Part shown: in pieces, positions 58,301-64,000 of the stretch
How positions within the stretch are numbered: the first letter of the stretch is position 1
Layout of the letters: each line of letters starts with the position of its first letter
Source: Marinicauda salina
GTDB taxonomy: Bacteria; Pseudomonadota; Alphaproteobacteria; Caulobacterales; Maricaulaceae
Direction of reading: 5' to 3'
Assembly: GCF_003122085.1 (NCBI RefSeq)
Contig: NZ_QEXV01000006.1
Span: 148,324-212,323, forward strand
DNA length: 64,000 bases
Notes under the pieces: generated by a model
Told to the model about the DNA's origin: nothing
The model's input: only the letters and a program-made list of their open reading frames with translations
Databases searched by the model: none
Position numbers and translations under genes: made by a program

Positions 58301-59932
58301 CTACATCGCCAGCTGTTTGGGGCGGCTGGTCTTGATCCAGCTCGCCACGATCAGGCGCGAGAACACGAAGGCGGTGAAGACCGAGGTGAGAATGCCGATG
58401 CCGAGCGTCACGGCGAAGCCGCGCACCGGCCCCGCGCCCATCAGGTAGAGCACGCTCGCGGCGATGAAGGTCGTCACGTTGGCGTCCAGGATCGCCGCGA
58501 AGGCGCGGTCATACCCGGCCTCGACGGCGTTCACCACGGTTCGCCCGTTGCGGTACTCCTCGCGGACTCGTTCGAAGATCAGCACGTTGGCGTCGACCGC
58601 CATGCCGATCGTCAGGATGATGCCGGCGATGCCCGGCAGGGTGAGCGTCGCCTGCAGCCCGGACAGCGCGCCGATCAGCAGCAGCACGTTGACCAGCAAC
58701 GCCGCCGTCGAGACCACGCCGAAGAAGCCGTACGCGGCGAGCATGAACACGATCACCAGGGCGAAGCCGATCATGATCGCGGTCTGTCCGCGGTCGATCG
58801 AATCCTGACCCAGCCCGGGGCCGACGGTGCGCTGCTCGATCGGCGTGAGTTCGGCGGGCAGCGCGCCGGCGTTGAGCATGTTGGCGAGATCGTTGGCGGT
58901 CTCCACGGTGAACCCGCCTTCGATGATCCCGGACCCGCCGAGGATCGGCGAGCGGATGCGCGGCGCGGAGATGATCACGTCGTCGAGCACGATCGCGAAG
59001 CGCCGGCCGACATTGGACGCCGTGGCGTCGCCGAAGGCTCGGGCGCCGGATGTGTTGAAGCGGAATCCGACCGCGGGCTGGCCGCCCTGGTCGAACGTCT
59101 GGCTGGCGCTGGTGAGCTGCTCGCCGGTCACCAGCGCGCGGCGCTGCACCGCCAGGTAGGGCTCGCCCGGCGTGTCGGTCGGCAGGATCATCACGCCCGG
59201 CGGCGTGCGCCCCTCGCCGTTCGGCCCGATCTGAACGCCCGATTCGACCATGTGAAACGTCATGCGCGCCGTCGTGCCGACCAGGTCGATGATGCGCTGC
59301 GGGTCGCTCTCGCCGGGCACCTGGACCAGCACCCGGTCGTCGCCCTGCCGGGCGATCGTGGGCTCGGTCGTGCCCGTGGCGTCGATGCGCCGGCGGATGA
59401 CCTCGATCGACTGGGTGACCGTGCGGCGCTTGATGTCGTTAAGCGCCGCGTCGGTGATCGACAGCCGGATGGTGCGGCCGTCCTCGCCGGGCTCGACATT
59501 CAGCGTCTGCTGAAAGCCCTGCTGGCCGAGACCGGTCGAGATCGGCTCGCTGAGCCCGCGCAGGCGTTCGAGCGCGGCGTCGAAGTCGTCCGGCTGCGAC
59601 AGCCGGACCACCACCTGCTCGCCGACGACGGCGGGCCGCGCGGCGAAGATGACGGGATCGTTCTGCAGCGCGGCGCGCGCGTCCTCGGCGAGATTGTTCA
59701 GCCGCTCCTCGCGCACCTCCTCCATGTCCACCTGGAAGACGAGGTGCGAGCCGCCGCGCAGATCGAGGCCGAGATTGACGGTCTGGTGCGGCAGGACGCG
59801 CCAGATTCCCTTCGGCTCGCCCGCCGGCGTCAGGCGCGCGGACTCAGGGAAGAAGTTCGGCAGCGTGTAGAGAAAGCCGATCAGGATCGCACCGAGGATC
59901 AGGGCGACCTTCCAGCGGGAGAAATGAAGCAT
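58301..59932 (-). CDS. secD: Protein translocase subunit SecD
   Basis: The 543-residue SecD has an N-terminal membrane segment, the periplasmic P1 head domain (LGLDLRGGSHLVFQVD at its start) and six transmembrane segments, with GMAVDANVLIFERVREE and a GIIEGGFTVETANDLANML loop. It is the larger half of the SecDF pump. It starts 28 bp after yajC, with the three genes in one run from a promoter at 60395-60422. Confidence 0.98.
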   Translation of the reverse strand: MLHFSRWKVALILGAILIGFLYTLPNFFPESARLTPAGEPKGIWRVLPHQTVNLGLDLRGGSHLVFQVDMEEVREERLNNLAEDARAALQNDPVIFAARPAVVGEQVVVRLSQPDDFDAALERLRGLSEPISTGLGQQGFQQTLNVEPGEDGRTIRLSITDAALNDIKRRTVTQSIEVIRRRIDATGTTEPTIARQGDDRVLVQVPGESDPQRIIDLVGTTARMTFHMVESGVQIGPNGEGRTPPGVMILPTDTPGEPYLAVQRRALVTGEQLTSASQTFDQGGQPAVGFRFNTSGARAFGDATASNVGRRFAIVLDDVIISAPRIRSPILGGSGIIEGGFTVETANDLANMLNAGALPAELTPIEQRTVGPGLGQDSIDRGQTAIMIGFALVIVFMLAAYGFFGVVSTAALLVNVLLLIGALSGLQATLTLPGIAGIILTIGMAVDANVLIFERVREEYRNGRTVVNAVEAGYDRAFAAILDANVTTFIAASVLYLMGAGPVRGFAVTLGIGILTSVFTAFVFSRLIVASWIKTSRPKQLAM

Positions 59933-59960
59933 GGCGCGTCCGGGGGCCTGGAGCGCGCGC

Positions 59961-60356
59961 CTAGGAGCGCGCGGCGTCTTCGTCGGTGTCGTCGTCCGAG
60001 GCGGCTTCCTTCTTCGCCGCGCCGGCCTTGGCCGGTTCGGTGCGCGAGCGCACCTCGGAAAGGGTCGCCTTGACCACCTTGACCCGCACGCCGTCAGCCA
60101 GCTCGACGGTGGCCTCGCCGTCGGCGATGCGCGTGACCTTGCCGATCAGCCCGCCGGCGGTGACGACCTCGTCGCCGCGGCGCAGGTTGGAGATCATCTC
60201 GCGATGCTGTTTCACGCGCTGCTGCTGGGGCCGGATCAGCAGGAAATAGAAGACGACGAAGATCAGGATGAACGGCGCGAGCTGCATCAGCATCACGCCG
60301 AGGCCTCCGCCGCCGGCGGCGGCGGCGATGAGAATCGGGTCGGTCGACGGGAACAT
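59961..60356 (-). CDS. yajC: Preprotein translocase accessory subunit YajC
   Basis: The 131-residue protein has one membrane segment (LAPFILIFVVFYFLLIRPQQQRVKQH), then a small cytosolic domain (LRRGDEVVTAGGLIGKVTRI) and a charged Lys/Asp tail. It binds SecDF. AAGGGG lies about 8 bp before the ATG at 60356. First gene of yajC-secD-secF-Mth938. Confidence 0.96.
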   Translation of the reverse strand: MFPSTDPILIAAAAGGGGLGVMLMQLAPFILIFVVFYFLLIRPQQQRVKQHREMISNLRRGDEVVTAGGLIGKVTRIADGEATVELADGVRVKVVKATLSEVRSRTEPAKAGAAKKEAASDDDTDEDAARS

Positions 60357-60394
60357 GGGTGCGCCCCTTGGCGAGGTTTCGATAAGTCGCCGGG

Positions 60395-60422
60395 ACTATA
60401 TCGGGGCGCAGCGGCGTTGCAA
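60395..60422 (-). promoter_or_regulatory. Sigma-70-type promoter of yajC-secDF
   Basis: On the minus strand TTGCAA (60417-60422) and TATAGT (60395-60400) are separated by 16 bp. The expected transcription start is about 32 bp before the yajC ATG. Hexamers are each close to consensus; not tested. Confidence 0.55.
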
Positions 60423-60454
60423 CAAGCGCCGGACCTCGAATTTCCCGCTTCGCG

Positions 60455-61387
60455 CTAGCGCGAAGGCAGGTGTTCAAGCGGATCGACCGGCGTCACGCCG
60501 CGACGGATCTCGAAATGCAGCTGCGGCCGTTCGGCCGAACCAGTGGCGCCGGCGTCGGCGATGACATCGCCCTGCTCGACCCGGTCGCCGACATCCACGC
60601 GCAGCACCGAGTTGTGTCCGTAGGCCGACACCCAGCCGCCTTCGTGGCGGATCAGCACGAGTTCGCCATAGCCCTGCAGCTCGTTTCCGGCGTAGACGAC
60701 CTCGCCCGCCGCGGCGGCCCGGACCGGCTCGCCGAGGCGCGCGCCGATCCGCAGACCGTCATTGCGCCGCCCGCCGTTCTGCGGCCCGAAGCGCGAGATA
60801 ATCTCGCCGTCGAGCGGCCAGGCGAAGCTCGGCGCGGTCTCCTCGCGCGTTCCCTGCACCGGCGCCCGCGGCGGCGCCTCCTCGATGCGAAGACCCGTCT
60901 CGGCGGTGGTTTCGTCGCGATCGCGCTCGGTCGAGGCTGTGCGCGCCCCGCCGCGCACGCGCAGCTCCTGGCCGGGATAGATCGTGTAGGGCGGGCGCAG
61001 GCCGTTCATCGTCGCGAGGTCCGAGACGCCCATGCCGTGGGCGCGGGCGATCTGGTAGAGGGTGTCGCCCCGGCGAACCGTGTAGATCTCGGGGCCGGGC
61101 AGCTCGAGCACCTGGCCCGAGGACAGCTCATAGGGCGCGCGCAGACCGTTGGCCTCGGCGATGTCGATCACCGAGGTCCCGCAACGCGCGGCGATCGAGT
61201 AAAGCGTGTCGCCCTCGCGGACCGTGTAGCGCGAGCCGCAGACTTCGGCGGCGGTCGGCGGCGGCGCGCCGCTTCCCGGCCCCCGCATATCGACGTCCGC
61301 AGGCGCGCGCGGCCCGCCCGCACAGGCGGCCACGACCAGCGTGGCCGCAGCGACCACAAGAAGACCGGCGTGCCGACGCTCGCCCAT
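60455..61387 (-). CDS. LysM/LytM (M23) lipoprotein, NlpD/DipM-like and catalytically degenerate
   Basis: The 310-residue product has a lipoprotein signal (lipobox VVAAC), two LysM repeats (YTVREGDTLYSIAARCG; YTVRRGDTLYQIARAHG) and a C-terminal LytM domain. Zinc-site residues are lost: the HxxxD motif reads N-DGLR, and the HxH of the family reads QLHFEI. Such domains do not cut peptidoglycan but activate amidases in cell division (NlpD, EnvC, DipM). The surE-pcm-nlpD gene order is classic, with two DUF6491 genes inserted. Start ATG at 61387; a candidate CtrA site lies upstream. Confidence 0.88.
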   Translation of the reverse strand: MGERRHAGLLVVAAATLVVAACAGGPRAPADVDMRGPGSGAPPPTAAEVCGSRYTVREGDTLYSIAARCGTSVIDIAEANGLRAPYELSSGQVLELPGPEIYTVRRGDTLYQIARAHGMGVSDLATMNGLRPPYTIYPGQELRVRGGARTASTERDRDETTAETGLRIEEAPPRAPVQGTREETAPSFAWPLDGEIISRFGPQNGGRRNDGLRIGARLGEPVRAAAAGEVVYAGNELQGYGELVLIRHEGGWVSAYGHNSVLRVDVGDRVEQGDVIADAGATGSAERPQLHFEIRRGVTPVDPLEHLPSR

Positions 61388-61445
61388 TCTGCGCGACCCC
61401 GTTCCAGGAAATCTGCTCGAACGGGCGCAGGATCGCGCCGGAGCG

Positions 61446-61460
61446 TTAATCACTCGTTAG
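61446..61460. promoter_or_regulatory. Candidate CtrA-binding site upstream of the NlpD/DipM-like gene
   Basis: TTAA (61446-61449), 7 bp, TTAG (61457-61460). On the minus strand it is CTAA-N7-TTAAC, one mismatch from TTAA-N7-TTAAC. It lies 59-73 bp before the start of the LysM/LytM gene. The presence of CtrA itself is assumed from the taxon. Confidence 0.4.
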
Positions 61461-61476
61461 CCAAAGCCGACGGCGA

Positions 61477-61875
61477 TCACTGCGAGCCGGCGGCGTCGCC
61501 CGTCTCTCGAACCCGGACGAACTCGCCGAGCGTGCAGCTCCCGCGCACCGAATCGGTGGTCCGGTCGATGACGCGGATCGCCTCGCCGGCGCAGAACGAC
61601 GTCACCGTCGTGTCGTAGCGCAGGATGCTGTAGTAATCCGCGGCGCCGCGGCACCGGCCGTTGACCTCGTTGAGATAGAGCGCGCCGCCGTCGGTCTCGA
61701 GCAGCAGATGGCGGTCATCGAGACCCTGCAGGCCGATCACCGACTGCATGGGAATGCAGCGCCGGACCTCGTCCGTGCGCTCATAGCCCGCCAGCGGGTC
61801 CTCGCCCTGCTGAGCGGTTGCGGTCGCGCAGGCGGCCAGCGCCATCGCTCCCGCGGTCAGGAACAGAGACTTCAT
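61477..61875 (-). CDS. Secreted DUF6491-like small protein (second of three)
   Basis: The 132-residue protein has a lipoprotein-like signal (MKSLFLTAGAMALAACATA; lipobox LAAC possible). It has the family core RRCIPMQSVIGLQGLDDRHLLL, then YLNEVNGRCRGA and a Cys near SFCAGE and SCTLGEF. Four Cys may form two disulfides. GGGAGG 5 bp upstream fits the ATG at 61875. It follows the third copy at 61976 and precedes nlpD/dipM on the same strand, and is probably cotranscribed with one or both. Confidence 0.8.
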   Translation of the reverse strand: MKSLFLTAGAMALAACATATAQQGEDPLAGYERTDEVRRCIPMQSVIGLQGLDDRHLLLETDGGALYLNEVNGRCRGAADYYSILRYDTTVTSFCAGEAIRVIDRTTDSVRGSCTLGEFVRVRETGDAAGSQ

Positions 61876-61975
61876 GGGAACCTCCCGTAAGAGCTTTCGC
61901 TTTCAGCCCCCGGTTCTTCTAAGGATACAGCGTGACGCGCCCGGGGACGAGCGCTCTCGTCACACCGCAAGCGAG

Positions 61976-62380
61976 TCACTCTTCACGCGGTTCGAGGCGC
62001 TCGAACGCGCCGAGCGCGCAGGAGCCGACGGTCATCTCCGCGCCTGTGTCGAAAACCCGGATGATCTCGCCCCGGCACAGGCTGGTGATCGAGGTGCTGT
62101 AGGACAGGGCCGTCCCGCCGCGCCCGGCGCCGGCGCAGCGGCCGTTCACCTCGTTGAGGTAGAAATCCCCGCCGCGCATTTCGACGAGGAAGCGGCTCTC
62201 GTCGAGCGCTTCCATTTCGTCGATGAGATAGGTCTGCACGCAGGCCCGGGTCTCGCCGGTGCGCTCGAACTCGGCCAGCCGAGCGTCAGCGTCCGCGCTG
62301 CGGTCGGTGGTCTGGGCCGAGGCGCAGGCCGCGGCGAACATCAGCGAGGCGGTCGCGGAAATCAGGACGGATCGCGTCAT
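61976..62380 (-). CDS. Secreted DUF6491-like small protein (third of three)
   Basis: The 134-residue protein from ATG at 62380 (GGGAG 7 bp upstream) has a signal with lipobox FAAAC. The core is RACVQTYLIDEMEALDESRFLVEM, YLNEVNGRCAGA, LCRGEIIRVFD and SCALGAFERLE. It is clearly related to the copy at 61477 (identical YLNEVNGRC), so this pair is a local duplication; the copy at 7125 is more distant. Function unknown. Confidence 0.8.
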   Translation of the reverse strand: MTRSVLISATASLMFAAACASAQTTDRSADADARLAEFERTGETRACVQTYLIDEMEALDESRFLVEMRGGDFYLNEVNGRCAGAGRGGTALSYSTSITSLCRGEIIRVFDTGAEMTVGSCALGAFERLEPREE

Positions 62381-62477
62381 GCCGGTCTCCCAGGTTTCGA
62401 AACCGCCGCGTGAACGGCGTCGGGTCAACCAATATAACAGATTGCGGCGAATGCGCGTTCCCTCGATCGCGCGATCG

Positions 62478-63122
62478 TCATAGCGCGCGGGTCGGCCCTT
62501 CGACGAGCGGCACGAAGCGGACGTCGAAGAGGGGTTCCTCGACCACGCCGTCGGCGTCGCGTCGATAGCGCATGAGCGTCTGGACGGAGCCGTTGACGAC
62601 CGGCGCCACGCACACCCCGCCTTCCTTGAGCTGGTCGAGCAGCCCGTCCGGGCGCTCCGGCGCGGCGGCGGTGACGATGATGCGGTCGAACGGGGCCTGC
62701 TCGGGCCATCCCTTCGAGCCGTCGCCGATGCGGGTGACGATGTTGGAGAGCTTGAGCTCGGCGAAGCGCTGCTCGGCGGCCTTCGCCAGCGTGCGATAAC
62801 GCTCGATCGTGTACACCCGCCGGGCCAGCCGGGCGAGGATCGCGGCCTGGTAGCCCGACCCGGTGCCCACCTCGAGGACCTTGCAGCGATCGTCGAGTTC
62901 GAGCGCCTGGGTCATCATCGCCACCACGAAGGGCTGCGAGATGGTCTGGCCGCAATCGATCGGCAGGGGCCGGTTCTCGAAGGCCTGGTCGAGGAAGCCG
63001 TCGGCGACGAACTTGTCGCGCGGCGTGCGCTCGACGGCCGCGAGCACGGCCTTGTCGGAGACGCCGGCGCGGCGCAGCGCCATCAGAAGCTGGATCATGC
63101 GCGGATCGGGCGCGGCGGTCAT
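62478..63122 (-). CDS. pcm: Protein-L-isoaspartate O-methyltransferase
   Basis: Pcm methylates isoaspartyl residues in aged proteins so that they can be repaired. The 214-residue protein has the SAM-binding motif [16 protein letters not shown], the preceding [12 protein letters not shown] stretch and [20 protein letters not shown]. It overlaps surE by 4 bp (ATGA) and is read after it. Normal length. Confidence 0.96.
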   Translation of the reverse strand: MTAAPDPRMIQLLMALRRAGVSDKAVLAAVERTPRDKFVADGFLDQAFENRPLPIDCGQTISQPFVVAMMTQALELDDRCKVLEVGTGSGYQAAILARLARRVYTIERYRTLAKAAEQRFAELKLSNIVTRIGDGSKGWPEQAPFDRIIVTAAAPERPDGLLDQLKEGGVCVAPVVNGSVQTLMRYRRDADGVVEEPLFDVRFVPLVEGPTRAL

Positions 63123-63925
63123 TCGCGGTCGTCCGCTTTCGGCGCGGGTCCGCTCAGCGCCTTCCGGAGACGTTCGTGCGTGGCGTGGTGGGTGAGATCG
63201 ATATGCAGCGGCGTGATCGAGATGCGTCCCTCATAGATCGCGCGCAGATCCGTGCCCACCGCCGGATCCGACCGCCGGCCGGTGAAGCCGAGCCAGTAAT
63301 AGTCGCCGCCGCGCAGGTCGGTGCGCCGCTCGGCGTGGATGATGTGCTGGTCGCGCCGCCCCTGGACCGTCATCTCGATCTCGTCGACCTCGTCGGGCGC
63401 GCGATCGGGGAAGTTGACGTTCATCAGCACGTTCTCGCTCCACGTCTCGGCGAGCAGGCGGCGCAGCACGTGCGGGCCGAAGGCCCGGGCGGTCTCCCAC
63501 TTGATCTTGGCGCGTCCCTCGAAGCCGTAGGCCTGGGAGAACGCCACCGACGGAATGCCGAGCTGGAGCCCCTGCATCGCCCCGGCGACGGTGCCCGAGA
63601 AGGTCACGTCCTCGGCGATGTTCTGGCCGTGATTGACGCCCGACAGCACGAGATCGGGCCCAGCGCCCTCGATCAGGTCCTGGGTCCCCATCAGCACGCA
63701 ATCGGTCGGCGTGCCGGTGATCGCGAAGCGCTTCTCCTCCAGGCGCTTCACGCGCAGCGGCGCGCTCAGCGTAAGCGCCCGGCTCATGCCCGACTGCTCG
63801 TCGACGGGCGCGATCACCCAGACATCGTCGGAGACGCTGCGCGCGATCTCCTCGAGCACGGCGAGCCCCTCGGCCTCGATGCCGTCGTCATTGGTGACGA
63901 GGATGCGCGGCTCGGCGCCGGTCAT
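63119..63925 (-). CDS. surE: 5'/3'-nucleotidase SurE
   Basis: SurE is a metal-dependent nucleoside monophosphatase. The 268-residue protein has the metal-site motif [13 protein letters not shown] near the N-terminus, [10 protein letters not shown], and [23 protein letters not shown]. It overlaps pcm and begins the surE-pcm-DUF6491-nlpD run. The ATG at 63925 has AAGG upstream. Normal length. Confidence 0.97.
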   Translation of the reverse strand: MTGAEPRILVTNDDGIEAEGLAVLEEIARSVSDDVWVIAPVDEQSGMSRALTLSAPLRVKRLEEKRFAITGTPTDCVLMGTQDLIEGAGPDLVLSGVNHGQNIAEDVTFSGTVAGAMQGLQLGIPSVAFSQAYGFEGRAKIKWETARAFGPHVLRRLLAETWSENVLMNVNFPDRAPDEVDEIEMTVQGRRDQHIIHAERRTDLRGGDYYWLGFTGRRSDPAVGTDLRAIYEGRISITPLHIDLTHHATHERLRKALSGPAPKADDRE

Positions 63926-63955
63926 GGGCAGCTCGCCTTGCGCAGCGACGGATTT

Positions 63956-63998
63956 GCTCCCCCGCTTGCGGGGGAGCTGTCACGGCCGCAGGCCGTGA
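63956..63998. repeat. Two adjacent palindromic hairpins at the right edge
   Basis: GCTCCCCC/GGGGGAGC (63956-63963 with 63970-63977) and TCACGGCC/GGCCGTGA (63980-63987 with 63991-63998). Both stems are perfect. They could serve as a bidirectional terminator or be another copy of the CTCCCC repeat family. The region continues past the window. Confidence 0.7.
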
Positions 63999-64000
63999 CT

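Noticed and set aside
57716..60073. A plus-strand open frame of 785 codons across secF and secD
   Set aside because: Spans two real genes and their junction on the other strand and is made of His/Asp/Arg-rich sequence typical of antisense frames.

Overview
The window is GC-rich DNA that reads as the chromosome of an alphaproteobacterium, most likely a stalked or Hyphomonas/Maricaulis-type member of the Caulobacterales. The evidence is the tRNA-His without an encoded G-1 and with a G1-U72 pair and A73, two DUF2336 proteins, a GTTC-N7-GTTC LexA box, candidate CtrA (TTAA-N7-TTAA) sites, the secDF/Mth938 linkage, and families of palindromic intergenic repeats typical of this class. No phage, integrase, transposase, plasmid gene or CRISPR array was seen. 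Nearly all of the window is chromosomal housekeeping or metabolism.

Layout. 1-5 kb: the N-terminal part of ergothioneine synthase EgtB, then a signalling cluster (DUF2336, NAD kinase, stand-alone receiver, Hpt protein, second DUF2336). 5-9.5 kb: a lytic transglycosylase, a ThiO-like oxidase, a small secreted DUF6491 protein, tRNA-His and a Tat-type M48 lipoprotein. 9.5-15.5 kb: AsmA, gamma-glutamyltransferase, a beta/gamma-crystallin secreted protein and phenylalanine hydroxylase. 16-22.5 kb: an arginine succinyltransferase run (PLP enzyme, M20 hydrolase, AstA, AstD, AstB) that lacks the usual AstC and AstE. 22.6-25.6 kb: an OmpA porin with a 27-proline linker, a CoA transferase and an NTF2-like protein. 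25.7-30.7 kb: tRNA-Lys, tgt and queA (queuosine) around an acyl-CoA carboxyltransferase and a block of repeats. 30.9-35.6 kb: two cyclophilins, coaD and gyrA in one tightly packed unit. 35.9-37.6 kb: sodC plus a Tat kelch lipoprotein.

37.6-43 kb is the most interesting stretch. A perfect LexA box sits between divergent ssb and uvrA, but each side carries a passenger: a TraB/ChaN-like lipoprotein follows ssb, and a sulfotransferase lies between the box and uvrA. uvrA itself contains an in-frame palindromic repeat of about 107 bp, of the same type found in the intergenic regions. 43-48 kb is a membrane-protein cassette (ExoD, a CPBP protease and three related multi-pass proteins). 48-52 kb holds a single-polypeptide restriction-modification enzyme and a small conserved protein. 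52-64 kb holds trmFO, an NDUFAF6-like phytoene synthase homologue, Fe-SOD and a class C serine hydrolase, followed by Mth938/NDUFAF3-secF-secD-yajC and nlpD/dipM-(two DUF6491)-pcm-surE.

Limits: all calls come from reading translations and motifs. No database search, structure prediction or transcription data were available, and start codons were chosen by Shine-Dalgarno spacing and the expected N-terminus.
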